Assembly (NCBI GenBank): GCA_028456385.1
Contig: JALNQF010000168.1
Span: 1 to 64,000 of the forward strand
Direction: 5' to 3'
DNA: 64,000 nt
Origin: Ophiosphaerella korrae
Lineage: Eukaryota; Ascomycota; Dothideomycetes; Pleosporales; Phaeosphaeriaceae
The translations under genes and the position numbers were made by a program. Of the stretch, positions 12,234-24,380 are shown piece by piece (positions within the stretch are counted from its first letter, which is position 1; the number at the start of each line of letters is the position of its first letter). The notes beneath the pieces are model-generated. The model had not been told where the DNA came from and did not search any database. It saw only the letters and a list, made by a program, of their open reading frames with translations.

Positions 12234-13440
12234 AGAAGTACTATCTTCTTTCTTTTTTTGCTAAAGTATACTCTTCTTTCTAAATCTATCTATAATAGAC
12301 TATAATATATATAGCCTTTATAATTATCTCTCTTATACTTCTACTTAGATACTTAGTTCTTACTTTTTTTAAGAAAGTAGTAGCCTACTATATATAACTA
12401 CTCTAGGCTACTATTAATTATATAAATATATTATATATATAGTAGTAAATTACTACTTTTAACTTTAAACTTTTTTAATAGTAAATAATATAGGTTTTCT
12501 AATCTATAGTAGTTATAATAAGTTTTACTAAGAAGTCTAGAGAAAAGAAAGATAGATATAGATAAGTTATAGAGATAAACTATAGGTAAGTAAATAAATA
12601 GTATAGGAATCTAGCGTAGTAGAAGATATAAAAGTATATAGGCGTATAGCGTATAGACTATCTTTATTTTACTAAAATAAGAAGAACTTAAGTATTAACT
12701 TTCTACTAAGGCTTTTAAAGGTATTTATTTAGTAAGATAAATATAATAAATAATATATCTATTATATATAGGCTTTTTAATTTCTTACTAGATAACTATT
12801 AAAATATTTAGTACTAGGCCTAATCTTTAATATATATATATACTTAGGTTATATTAATTTCGTTTTATTTATTAAAGTAAAGTTATTACGTAAGTAATAA
12901 TATAGTACTAAGCCTTATATATAGTATTCTTAGCTATAAGTTTAGTATAGATAACTACTTTTTCTTTTAAATAATATACTATTACAAAAGAGTATATACT
13001 ATAAGTAATATTTTATTTACTTAAAAAATAATAAGTTAAAACTAATATTAAGAGATAGTTATATTTTTACTCTAATACAAACTAGTAGAATTATAAAGTA
13101 TTTATTTTATCTTTATATTAGTACGTCTTAATAGATTAACTTAACAATATAAACTTAATAGTACTTAACCTTAGTTTATACTATAAATTTTATAGGTATA
13201 TAAACTTTAGCTTTTAAGATAATTTTATACTAACTATATAGTAATTAATCTTATACAAAACTAGACTATAAGGTATATATAATATAGTACCTAGGTATTA
13301 TATCTATAAATAATATAATTAAAGCTATATTTAGTAGCTATTTATATAAGAATAGGATACTTAATATAGATTATCTAGGTCTTATATTTCTAAAAACGAG
13401 TTCGGCTAGTACTATATACGCTACTACTATCTAATAAATT
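12234..13440 (+). repeat. Dispersed repeat R4, copy a
   Basis: This segment matches 25700-24375 in inverted orientation along its full length, with an internal, more diverged stretch from about 12850. Shared words include TATAAATATATTATATATAT near 12421 and AGTACTATCTTCTTTCTTTT at the left edge, where similarity stops abruptly at 12234. The last third also matches 17100-17845. Unit length is about 1.2-1.3 kb. No terminal repeats were seen. It may be a transposon fragment or the 3' part of a duplicated gene: in copy c the ankyrin relic reads on into it. Confidence 0.75.
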
Positions 13441-14770
13441 ATTTCTATATATAGCTAAAGAAGTTATTAGTATAATACTATTAGTTCTAAATAGGTATTA
13501 CTCTCTACTTATAAGACTACTTTTATTATAGTAATACGTAATATAGCGTATAATAGCTAGAGGTTAACTATAGCGCTAGACGCTAGTTAATAGCTACTAG
13601 GTAGTAAGTAGTCTTACGCTATTAAACTATTATAAGTAGCCTACTATAACGCTAATTTAGACGCCTATACTAGATAGAACTAAGTAAGAGTATAAAGAGC
13701 TATCTTTATAAACGTAAGCTAGCTATAGTAAAGATATACTTTATTAGTTATAGTTATTACTATACTACCTACTCTTCTTAGTTACTTATACTTTAGCGTA
13801 TACTCTATACCTATATAACTTTCTATCTTTACGCTAATAGTAGCTTATAGTCTCTAGTACCTCTATAGTATAAATATAGTAATAAAAAGTAAAGATTATA
13901 TTTCTATATTAGTATATAAGAAGTAGTAATTATAATTAGCGTCTAGTATTAGTATCCTCTATTAAGGCTTTTATATATAATTACTTTACTTACTATTACG
14001 CTTACTATTATACGTTGTAATAGCGTTTATAGCTTATAGTTATATTATTAGCTTATACTAGCTATATAGCGCTATTACTAACTAAGTTAACTAAAGTATT
14101 TAGGTTTTAGACAACCTATTAGTTTGCGTAAGAGTAATAGCTACTAATAACTTAATAATATAGTAAAGTATATAGCTATATTAAAATTACAAGTAGATAT
14201 AAGTAGTAAAAGTATATTACGCTATACTCTTATTATAGCACGATATCTATAAATATCCTAGAGATTAGAGTAATAAGTTAATAGAACTATAATATAAGAA
14301 GGTATTCTAGGACTTTTTAAGAAACTTAGTTCTAATAATAGTAATTTATATTCTAGCTTTGTCCGCGTTTAAGATATATAATAACTCTTCTTCTAGGCGT
14401 AAACTCTTATAGGCCTATTTATAGATAAGTTAAAATATAAATAAAAATTATAGTTAATTAGCTATATTAGGTACGTTAAGCTATATTATCTAATCTAAAT
14501 CTAATATCTCTATATTAACCTTATTCCCTACACTTTTTATTTAACCCTCTTATACTAAACTTTATAATAACTACTCTTCTTAAAAGATACTATAATCTTA
14601 CTATAAATATAAAGTACTATACTATATACTCTATAGAGCTTTAGAAAAGAAATAAAAAAGCTAGTTATATATTTATACTTAAAAATTATTACTATATAAG
14701 TCTATAGTAGTCTTCTTAAAGCTTTCTAATACTTTAAAAGGTTATATATAGTAATTATTAAAATAACTAA
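13420..14770 (+). pseudogene. Long decayed coding relic, N-terminal part
   Basis: A frame starting at 13420 is readable for about 450 codons, with TAA/TAG interruptions only. It decodes to a mixed protein with Q/R/N-rich and L/Y-rich parts, and D/N/K text near 14230-14300. After 14480 a second frame is also partly open, so an indel or overlapping chance frame is possible. The 15607-16390 relic lies in the same phase, and the two may be one gene of about 1,000 codons. Confidence 0.45.
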
Positions 14771-15139
14771 TAATTTCTCTATTACTAGTATTCTAACTAC
14801 TACTCTAAATATAAATATCAAGTAACTTAGCAACTATATAGCCTCCTTTGCCTAATCTATCTAGATAAATCGACATCTTAGCGATTTTTATTTCCTTATA
14901 GTAATTAGTAGCTCCTATAACTTAGAGATCTAACTAATATTTTAGGTTATATTTTCTATATAGGCTATATTAACAAATAGGCTTGCTAGAGCTTATACTC
15001 TAATAAGAAAAAAGTTAGGTATCTTATATACTATTATAAACTTCTACTATTATACTACTTAAGCTATAGACTATATATTAAAGTAGTACTAAAAGAGATC
15101 TAAAATATACCCTAGATCTATAAGTTAAAGTAATTATTT

Positions 15140-15600
15140 GCTTAGTAAAATTATAAAGTAACTAGGTAATATTACTCTAGTACTAGTAATTCCTTATATA
15201 TTATTCTTATTAAATAAGTATATAGCTTCTAATAATATTATACTACTTTATAATACTTCTAATAGATACTACTTCTTTTTAAAGTTTCTAAGGTAGCTAC
15301 TTTAAAAAGAAAAAAAAAGACTATATCTTATAGAATAGAAATCCTTAGATAAGCTAATATAGTTAAAGCTCTAAGTAATAAAATATATTATAGATAGTAC
15401 TATAAACTATTACCTCTACTATAATCTACTAAGATATTTATAGTAGTTAGCTTTATAAATTAGCTTATAGCCTAGCTAAATATTTATTATATTAGGTAGA
15501 AATCTATAAGTTATATCTAATATTTTATCTACTAGTATTAATAAAGAGTATAAATAGAATACTTAATCTTTATATTTAATACTATTTTAGTAGTTATATT
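15140..15600. other. Middle of the 13.4-16.4 kb relic, unclear
   Basis: AT-rich sequence between two relic parts in the same phase. I could not follow a frame confidently. A poly-A run of nine lies near 15310-15320. Confidence 0.35.
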
Positions 15601-15606
15601 TTTAGT

Positions 15607-16390
15607 ATACCTAATAGTAATAATACTTAGTCTAGTTTATCTCGCAATAGATCTTCCTCTATAAGCTATAGTTGTTTACTATTTATACGCTTAATCCCCT
15701 CTAATTAGCTAGCCTAGATAGTAATTACAAATACCTAAATTTTAGGTACTAATTATTATTCTAGTTTTATTACCTATACTAAGTATCGCGGTAATATCTA
15801 TACCCCTTATTTTAAATTAGCTCTAGGAAGGCTTCTAATATATAGAGAGCTAAGTTAGTATATAAGAAAAGGTTAGAAAATATCTAATAAAGATTAAGTT
15901 AATCTACTACTAGTAATAGACAATAAAGATATTACTAAGTTATATACGTACTTTAGCTAGAGTATATAAAGTTCTAATTTTTTACTTATAATATTCTACT
16001 AATAATATAATTTATATACTATTAATAGCTATAACTTTACTATATAAAGCTATAATATACCCCCTAAGAATATAATTCTTATAAGTAGCTATACTTTTAT
16101 ACTATAGTATATTTAAAGAAGCTAAGAAGAAGAGGTTATATTCTAGTTAGAGCTAAAGCTTTTAGTAATAAGTATACTTAAACGTAAGAGAAATAAAGCT
16201 ATTAAGTATAAAGCTAAGCCTTTAGGCTATAAAAAACGTAAATTAGATATTAAGGCTAATATAAATATTAAAAATAGTTATAGTTCTAAATAGAGAAAGT
16301 CTAGCTAGCTAAGTAGATTACTTCTCTAGTCTAATAGAGTTACTTACTAGTCTAGTAGTAATAGAGAATTATTTAAATAGTATACTTTTA
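15607..16390 (+). pseudogene. Decayed C-terminal relic with basic tail
   Basis: About 260 codons are readable. An S/N/R-rich start is followed by a T/Y/F segment. The motif shared with 9.6 kb lies at 16065-16128. A strongly basic tail, with K-R-K-R and K-K-R-K clusters at about 16185-16250, resembles a nuclear localisation or DNA-binding tail. It ends near a TAG at 16380. The shared motif shows that this family had at least two copies here, which would make it a RIP target. Function unknown. Confidence 0.5.
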
Positions 16391-16879
16391 TCCTAATATC
16401 TTCTATTATAGCTTTACGTATAATATATTTATTACTTTTACTATATCTAAAATAAACTAAAGTTAACGCTAATATAGTACTATAGTATCTTCCTACTCTA
16501 AGTAGTACTTAAGAAGCTAACTTTTTAACTAATATTAATCCTTTTGTTATAAAACGCATAGTATAGCGAAATAGATTACTAGTACTTTAAACTTAAGTAG
16601 CTTTAATACTTTAAGTAGATTAGAATTCTCTATAAATTTATAGTAAATTTCTTATATTCTTTCTTAAGTAGTATAAAGTAGTAATTATAAGTATATAATA
16701 AAAGTATAATTCTTATAAAGTAGAGTAGTAAAATTAATATATAATAGAGCCTAAAATAAGAGTATAAAGAGGGCTTACTATAACGTTCCTAGATAGATAA
16801 TTTAATATAATTAATTTATTTTAACCTTAACTTAACTAAGTTTATTATATTAGTTTTATATACACTAAATTTAACACTA

Positions 16880-17085
16880 AAATCTAATAATTATAAATAC
16901 TTTTATAGACTAAATTTTTATTACTATATAAAGATAATAAATATCTACTACTTTAGGATTTATTCTTATAAAGTTATAGAAAGTTTTTAGTACTAGTTAT
17001 TAGTAAAATTAGCTTTATCTTTTGTAAGTAGATTAGCTATAACTAAAATTAGTATTTATAGAGGTAAAGCTAATTTCGCTAACTA
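16880..17085 (-). repeat. Repeat R5, inverted copy with 80-bp hairpin
   Basis: This is the inverted counterpart of 5218-5430. The hairpin part is 17001-17080, with arms TAGTAAAATTAGCTTTATC and GTAAAGCTAATTTCGCTA. Copy (b) of repeat R4 begins almost immediately afterwards, at about 17100. Confidence 0.65.
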
Positions 17086-17099
17086 TTATACTTTTAGGT

Positions 17100-17845
17100 A
17101 ATATAAGGTATATATATAGAATACTATCGAAATTTAATAGTTAGTTAAAAATACTACTTCTAGAAATATTAGCTATTATTCTATATAAATACCTCTAATA
17201 TCTACTATCTCTATACTATATATTTTCGTAGTACTTTAAGTTATTATATAGTACTAAGCGCTATATATAGTATTCTTTGTAATAGGCCTTATATAGATAA
17301 TAAGCCTATTACTTTAAAATAATTATATTTAATAAGATTATACGCTAAAAGTAATTATATAAGTATTTTTAAATTAATATTAAAACTAATAGAAGACTTT
17401 AGATTAGCTTCTACTTAGATACTAAATAGTAGAATTATAAATCGCTAATTATATATACTTTAGGTTACTATATTATAACTAATCGACTTAATAATATTAG
17501 CTTAATTACTATTAATTTAGGATTATACTACTATTTCTATAGGTATATCTTTTACTCTTATTTAATTGTATTCCTCTAATAACTTAGTAATAGTAATTAT
17601 AGTATATTATATAATAGATAGAGAGGTAAAGAGGCTTAGTTTCCTAGTAATTATAAAATAAGTAATATCTTTAAAAGTATTGTAAGTAGCTATATATATA
17701 CTACTAAGAGTATCTCTAAGTAGTATCTAGGTAGAGAGGTAATAAATAGGTCCTTAAGTATATATATAGGCGTAGTATCTCTTACTATAACTTTAAGTAC
17801 GCGTACAAGTATAATATCTCCTACTACTACCTAGTAAGGTCTTCT
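17100..17845 (+). repeat. Dispersed repeat R4, partial copy b
   Basis: This segment matches 25090-24400 in inverted orientation with high similarity, including TATAGTACTAAGCGCTATAT, TAGTATTCTTTGTAATAGGC and TATACTACTATTTCTATAGG. Only the distal 55% of the R4 unit is present. It ends at about 17845, close to the equivalent end of the other copies, so that border looks genuine. Confidence 0.8.
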
Positions 17846-17850
17846 TTATC
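17759..17850. repeat. Two-copy ~36-bp tandem inside R4
   Basis: Two imperfect units ending in the type CTTAAGTA and TATAGTATCTCYTAC lie at the end of R4 copy b. The same pair occurs in inverted orientation at 24409-24486 in copy c, so the duplication predates dispersal of R4. Confidence 0.5.
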
Positions 17851-17857
17851 TACTATC

Positions 17858-18560
17858 TCTTACTATATAGTAAGAACTACACTATAGTAAGAAAATTAAT
17901 AGCTACTTAGACTTATAGTTATAAAAGTACTTCCTATATCTACTTAATAATTTCCTCTATTAAGTAAAGCACTATTATACTTCTTATACCTTAATTCTAG
18001 ATAGTTAAACATGCGATTTTTAAGAGCCTAGTATAATTTAATAGAAAAATTACTAACTTAGTACTATTATATAGTTATATAGAGGATAGTTAGCTTAACT
18101 TAGCTAGAACGTATATAAGTAGGTAGAGAAAAAAGAGTATATAGAGACTTAGTATTACGTAGCTATATTACTATATAGTAACTTATAACAAACTAATAAT
18201 AAATACAAATAGATAACTAAATATTAAGCTTTTATCTTCTATTCTATATCTAAAGAAGCTTATTAAAAATATATTCTAAATTCTACTTATTAATATCCTA
18301 TATACTATACCTACTACTATTAGTACTTCTACTATACTATAAGAAGTAAAGTTTAGCTAAGTACTTAGTAACACCTTATATATTAGTACACTATACCTAC
18401 TATCTTATAGAGTATCTAGCTATCTATTTACTCTTAATATAATCTATAATATAACACTTTTTATATTAGGAAGTATTATACTAAGTATAATTCGCTAGAA
18501 GAGTACGTTAACGAAGCCTATACTATTACTTTAATTAGGCTAATTTAGGATATACGTATA
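17858..18560 (+). pseudogene. Decayed coding relic, helical text
   Basis: About 230 codons rich in L, Q, E and R are readable immediately downstream of R4 copy b. The first 60 positions look like a coiled coil. Stops are TAA/TAG. Two surviving ATG triplets would be possible internal methionines, one near 18010. The text reads convincingly as a soluble helical protein but I cannot name it. Confidence 0.5.
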
Positions 18561-19105
18561 GTTTCTAGAATTATTAATAGTACTTCTATATTATCTATAA
18601 ATATCCTACTACTTTTAAAATAGTAAAAGTATTTATAATACTACTACTTAGCCTTTACTTTATATAGTCTTTAATTAGTTAATATATAATATTAATATAT
18701 ATTTATACTACTTTAGGTAAGAGATCTTTATTAGATATATCTAGAAAATTAAGTTACTTTTATAATAAGTCTACCTATAACGTTATATAAGACTACTATA
18801 AGATATAACCTCTAAATATTAATGTCTAGGTATCTTGTAAGTAAAAAACAAAATTAATAGTACTAGGCTTAAAATAAACTATCTATCTAGGACAAAGTAT
18901 AATATATTATAGCTTTCTTAAAGAGAAGTTAATAGGATCTTAACTCTACTAGCTCCTTTTATATTTAGTTAGCTATAATAACTAACTAAATCCTATAGGG
19001 CCTTCTTATACTATAAGCTATATTACCTTACTATAGCTATCCTAATATATTAGTGTTAAAGTACCTCTTTATATAAGCAAGATCTATTCTTTATTATCTT
19101 TTTAT
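18560..19105. other. AT-rich stretch between relics
   Basis: RIP-type sequence with no repeat or long frame that I could follow. It contains ATGTCTAGGTATCTTGTAAG near 18821, one of the few places with clustered surviving TG steps. Confidence 0.35.
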
Positions 19106-19107
19106 TT

Positions 19108-20470
19108 TTTCTACTTCTTTATCGTTGTTAATATCTACTATATAGTATTTCTATCTAGAATTTCTTCTTGTATTTAGCTTAAGAGCTAGTAGTCTTATCT
19201 TAAAAAGAAATATAAGAGGGTAGCGTAAAGTAGGTTACGTATTTTAAGTATATTTAAGTAGCTTTTATCTAGAACGCTCTTAAGAAAGTATTTATAGATA
19301 TCTCTAAGTATTATTTACGTATATAACTTATTACTTATCTTAAGTAAGAGGTTTTGTATAGATACCTTTCTTTCGAAACTCTATATCTAGTTAAATAACT
19401 ACTTAATTAGGCGTCTATTATCTTTATTTTACTAGAAGGACTACTAGTAAGTAGTAATAATAGGGCCGTGTAGTATAATATCTAGTTAAAGATATACCTT
19501 AGCTTTGTAGCTAGAAAAGAAATACGCTTCTATATTATTATTATCTCTAGAAGTTATAAGTTATATAGCTTAGCTAAGTAGGCTTAGTATTAATTATATA
19601 TTTTATTTATCCTAAGTCCTTAGTTCTAGACTTCTTCTATTTAATTTAGCTAAGACACTCTTCTAAAAGACTATATCTCTAAATATATTATATAGTAGTT
19701 AGCTCTAGAGTAGATTAATAGATAGATATAGCTCTCTAGGAGGCGATTTTACTTAACGCTTAGAGTTAGCTAAGAGAAGTTCTAGAAGTAAAAGCTATTG
19801 CTTTAGTATAAGTAGAGATAAAATAATATAATTATTAATTAATATACTAAGTAGAGAGGTAGCTAGGTTATAATAGTATATAAAGCCCTTTACTAACTAT
19901 CTTATATATTATTTAATATATTCTAAGTAAAGTAAGTTTTACTAGCTACTATACTTATTAATAATACTTATATTATCTATAGTATAAATATTACGCTCTA
20001 TAGTATATAATAGCTTAAGTAGTATATATTTAGGATATAAATAGTGTTATTAACTTTAGAGTATACCTATCTATAGCTTCTATATATTACGCTTCTATTT
20101 AGAGTTTAAAGTAGACTTATACCTTATAATAGGCACTAGCTAGATTCTAGTTAACTTTTTTAGAAGTCTAGTATTATTCTTAGGCTATAAGATAGTACTA
20201 TATATACTTTAATTAATTAAGTAAGTAAGCTCTACTATATTTAAGTTTAGTGTTAATCTTTCTAATAAGGTAGAAGAGAGTAAAGTAGTAGGGTTAAATA
20301 TAACTCTAGGCGCTAGCTCTTATATAGGGTTATTTAGAGTGCTAAGATAACTTAGTAATAATATACTAGTCTCTATTAATAGGAGTAGTAGTAAAGGTAA
20401 TAGCTTTAATAATCTACTACGCCTAAATTTACCTTAAATAATTAATCTATATTAATCTATTCTATATCCT
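19108..20470 (+). pseudogene. Decayed coding relic, Q-rich C-terminal part
   Basis: About 450 codons are readable on the + strand. The first 150 look like a folded helical domain, with a K/E/I/L-rich stretch near 19190-19330. The C-terminal third decodes to Q-, R- and S-rich text around 20260-20420, as in many retrotransposon Gag-like or disordered proteins. The frame differs from the relic at 17.9 kb. No zinc-knuckle could be confirmed, because RIP turns many Cys and His codons into Tyr. Unknown. Confidence 0.45.
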
Positions 20471-21282
20471 ATAAGAATATTACTTAGGTCTATACGTATA
20501 TTCTAAATAGAGTAGAGCTCTTAACCTTTTTTACTAGTCTTAGTAAAAGTATCTTTATTACCTTATACTAATAGGTTATATAGATTAATAGCTTTAATTA
20601 TATTAACTAAGAACTTTACTTAGCCTTTTATAATCTTTTAAGTAATTAGTTAGTTTAATTTAGTAATAGCTCTATCCTAAGAATTCTTACTAGCAACTTA
20701 GCTAAGAAGTTTATAGAACGTTATACTTATTATAGCCTATTTATAGTATTAGACTTTATTACTACTCTATTTATTACTTGTCTTATTAAAAGAAGTAAAG
20801 TACTTCTTCCTTATATTATACTCTTATTCTACTATAACTAGGAACTACTACTAACACTATAGGTCTAAGTTAGTAGTATCTTTTAAGGTACGTAAGAGAA
20901 GCGTCTAGTTATAATATTCTTAATATTTATCTTATATAATAGTGTCTATAGATTTAAAAAGTAGCTAGAGCTACTACTACTATATTTTATATTTACTAAG
21001 AAGCTAATTTCTTATTATAATATAAGCTTCGAACTTCTTACTAAGCTTTAAAAGGTTACGTAGCAACTAATAGAATATGTATACGTTAGCGTATATTTAG
21101 GCTAGGTTAAAAAGATTAATTATAAACTCTAAAGCTAGTATAGAATCTATTATTAATTAAATAAAGCTTACGCTAAAGAAATAAATAAACCCTTTTCTAT
21201 ATAGAGTGTACAGCGTAGTATAAAATAGCGCTAGTTACTAAGAGATAAGTAGTTACTAAAGCGAGCTTAAGACTTAGTAGTA
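20470..21282. other. AT-rich stretch, nothing named
   Basis: No repeat or convincing long frame was followed here. CG-containing words such as TAGCGCTAGTTACTAAG and CTAAAGCGAGC near 21222-21268 survive. Confidence 0.35.
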
Positions 21283-21691
21283 TACGTCTCTTAGTAAGTT
21301 AAGAAAGCTAGAAATAGAATTACGTACTCTATCTTAAATTAGTTATATTAAAATAATAACTTATATACTTTCTATAAGCCTATTTTTTTTTAAGCTAAAC
21401 TAGTTAATTTATAATACGCTTACTTTCTACCTATAATACCTAAACGTATTTAAATTACTACGCTACTACCTAAGCTTATTCTAGCTAAATCTCTACTATA
21501 ACTTAAGCTACTATAACCTTAAACTAAATAGATATAAATAGATTCCTATATATTCTTAGTCTATCTAAGTTACTAGATATAAGTATAATAGAGACTTAGG
21601 TATCTCCCTTATACTAATTATTCTATCTAGTGTATATTATGTTAGAGCGCGTAATTCTATTTCTAGCTTTCTTAACTTACTAAAAGACGTA
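21283..21691. mobile_element. 409-bp element with 42-bp terminal inverted repeats
   Basis: The left end, 21283-21324, begins TACGTCTCTTAGTAAGTTAA. The right end, 21650-21691, is its inverse with a single mismatch (C versus T). The interior of about 325 bp shows no coding frame. Size and symmetry fit a MITE or the ends of a deleted DNA transposon. The mismatch is itself a C/T difference. Target-site duplications could not be defined safely. Confidence 0.75.
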
Positions 21692-21779
21692 TCTATACGT
21701 ATAATATACGCTAAATACTAAAGTTATAATTTCTATCTAATTAGTTATTTTTAGCTTATAGAGTATTTTACTACGTAGA

Positions 21780-22330
21780 GATAGACTTTATATATAATAG
21801 CTACTATTATAAGATTTTGTAGTAGAGTAGTAACTAGAGGCTTATAACTAATTTAGACTATCTAAATTTTACTACTAATATAGCTACTAAGACTCCTTAC
21901 TAGCTATAGCGTTAACTACCTATTTTCTACGCTTATTCTTTTAAGTAGATAAACTTAAAGTATTTCTCTTCTACTTCTAGCTAGGTTGTATAGAGTTTTT
22001 AGTATTAATAGCTACGCGCTAGGCTATACGCTAAGCTACCTTCTCTACTCTTTCTTTTTCTCTTACTAACTTAACTACCTCTTGCGCTATATACTTCTCT
22101 TTAGCTAGCTTCTTCTTATATTAGTAAGTAGCCTATTGTAGCTTTCTTAGTTAAGTTTTTTAGTCTAATCTAAGCTTATCTAGCCCTAATATCTTTAGCT
22201 TAGTATAGTTCGTTTAATACTAAATTTAGTAGTAACTCTTAGTATATAAAGCCTTCTTTTAGTCCTTATAATTTAATTTCTTTAATTATAGCTTAAATTA
22301 GGTCTATATTAGTAGAGTTATTACGTATTA
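21780..22330 (-). pseudogene. Deleted copy of pogo-like transposase C-terminus
   Basis: Read from 22330 to 21780 this matches the + strand relic at 50.1-50.5 kb. The shared stretch covers the K/E/R/A-rich coiled segment, the S-x-Q-K-Q-K-R basic motif and K-N-K-R-R-K. The copy then lacks about 45 bp that encode the conserved last motif in the other copy, and similarity resumes in the 3' flank (TAAATTTAGATAGTCTAAAT type). One CAA codon survived RIP in the coil. The deletion makes this the more damaged of the two. Upstream of about 22330 the similarity is lost. Confidence 0.65.
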
Positions 22331-22800
22331 TAAAAAGGTAAGTTAGACTTAAGTTTAGTATTTAGTATATATTACACGTATAGATATAGTACTACGCTAA
22401 ATAGGAAGTCTCTTACATCTCTTTTATAGTTCTTCTATTTTTATTTCTCTATAAGTAGTAGAATACACCTATTACTAGCGTGCTAGGCACTATAGTACTT
22501 AATAGATATAACTATCTTATATTATATTACCTAGAAAGTAGTATACCTATAAGGTAGTAGTTTTAGCCTTATATTAAAGAAGATATAAGAAGTATACTTA
22601 GGTTTCTAAGCGCCTACTATAAGAAGCGCTAGATAAAGTAAGATATTAGTATATCTATATATAGGTATAGGAACGATATAAAGGACTAGTAGTAATTATA
22701 AGTAGATTATGTATAGTTTCTTTAGGATCTTATTAGTAAGACTAGTAAGAGATATATATTATAAGACTAGTAAAGTAATTAGCTATAGAAACTAGAATAT
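22330..22800. other. Flank of the pogo relic, nothing further
   Basis: AT-rich sequence with unusually many surviving TG/CA steps (for example near 22370-22390 and 22480-22500). The N-terminal DDE domain expected upstream of the - strand relic was not recognised here. Confidence 0.35.
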
Positions 22801-23065
22801 CTATAGAGCTAGAACTAGTAGAAACGTATATACCTAGGTAAATAAGAATAAATCTACTATACTAGAATATATTAAACTTTACTTACTTATATATATAGTA
22901 TAATACTAGGAAGCCTAAGTATTAGTAAAAACGTAGTTTAGTTACGTTTATCTCTAAAGATACCTATATAAGTTATAGATCCTAATAATATAAAGTTACC
23001 TACTAGACTAATTACTTTTAAGTACTTATACTACTAGGAAAGCTATTATATATAGCTATCTAACT
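22800..23065 (+). repeat. Repeat R1, copy 1
   Basis: This is a diverged copy of 32970-33297. Shared words include TACCTAGGTAAATAAGAATA, TTTATCTCTAAAGATAC and AGTTATAGATCCTAATAATA. Relative to the 33-kb copy it lacks about 45 bp near 22880. Only one arm of the foldback is present here. Confidence 0.75.
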
Positions 23066-23079
23066 AACTTATAGCTAAT

Positions 23080-24380
23080 AGGTACCTTTACTAGATTAGA
23101 AGCTATACGTATATTATATATAAAGTAAGTATTACTATTTACTAACTCTACTTAAGAACTTTATATTATCTAGGTTAAGTTAATAATATAAATAGCCTTA
23201 AAAAGATAATACTTTAACTAACTATATAGTAGTAGCTTAAAGTTAGATACGCTTATAGCCTAAAATTAAGCTACTAGATATAGGTCTCTTAAATATTCCT
23301 ATTAAGCTTATTTATTCTATTAGTATATATCTACCTTAAAGTAGTTACTTTTTACTTATTCTAGTATCTTATTACCTATATAATTTCTTAATTTAAGTCC
23401 TTTTTTATTGTACTTAACGCTACTAACTCCTTAGTAATATTGTTCTTACTAATAAGCTATAAGAAGTTACATTTTAGTTTAAAAAGAAGAATAATATATC
23501 TATAATTAAATAGGCTATAATTTATAAATATAATTATACGTTTAAGAAGCTACTCCTTAACTTAATAATAGACCTAGTTTAAGTAGATAGTTATAGGGTT
23601 ACTCTTCTTTATTACTTAGCTAGGTAAGGTCTTGTTCGATATATAAAGCTACTTCTTAGAAGGCTTAAGTACTTTAAGATTAATCTATTCTAAACTAATA
23701 TATTACAACTTACTCTAATTTACTATATAGTAGGTCGAGGTATAATAGATACTATATATCTATTAATTATATTTAGCGCTAATATATCTATAAAAGACAA
23801 TTATAGTAATACTCTATTATATCTTACTATAGTTATAGGGTTATATAAAGTACTTATATAATTAGTATATATAGGTACTAATATTAATTTAAAAAGCTAC
23901 TTTAGATAGATAGCTATAGATTAGGCTAGTATTACTAACTATAACTCTATAGTTAATAAGCTAAAGAGACTTAGCTTAAGATCTCTAACTTAGTATAAGA
24001 GAAAGTATACCTTATATAAATTTATACGCTTAGCTCTATATCCCTTAGAATACTATACGTATTACTAGCTACAAGATAGTAAATTTAATAACTCTACTTT
24101 ATAGTAATTTTCTTAGAGAAATTTAGATATTATATATTTTAAATCCTTCTTTTATAAATCCTAATAAAATAATAAAAGACTATATAAGGTCTATCTCTAA
24201 GTTATAAGACGTATAGTATAATAGGATAATTTTATAAAAAGTTATCTTAAAACCTTATTATTTAAGCTACTAGCTTATAAACTAGAGCTACATACTAATT
24301 AGTAAGTAGTTAAGTATAGAATCTTTTATTATAGGTCTTATTATAGTATAATATATTATTATACTATACTATAGGTTTTA
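23080..24380 (+). pseudogene. Decayed ankyrin-repeat protein
   Basis: A single + frame is readable for about 430 codons. Three consecutive ~33-residue units match the ankyrin consensus once C-to-T and G-to-A decay is allowed for: 23586-23690 (D-S-Y-R-V-T-L-L-Y-Y-L-A then I-K-L-L-L), 23694-23790 (ending F-S-A-N-I-S-I, from F-G-A-N), and 23790-23890 (K-D-N-Y-S-N-T-L-L-Y-L-T, then G-T-N-I-N). A weaker fourth unit precedes them. Ankyrin repeats are protein-protein interaction modules common in fungal NLR-like and other proteins. No NACHT or effector domain was recognised upstream. The frame reads on into repeat R4. An expanded, duplicated family would explain RIP of a host-type gene. Confidence 0.65.
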
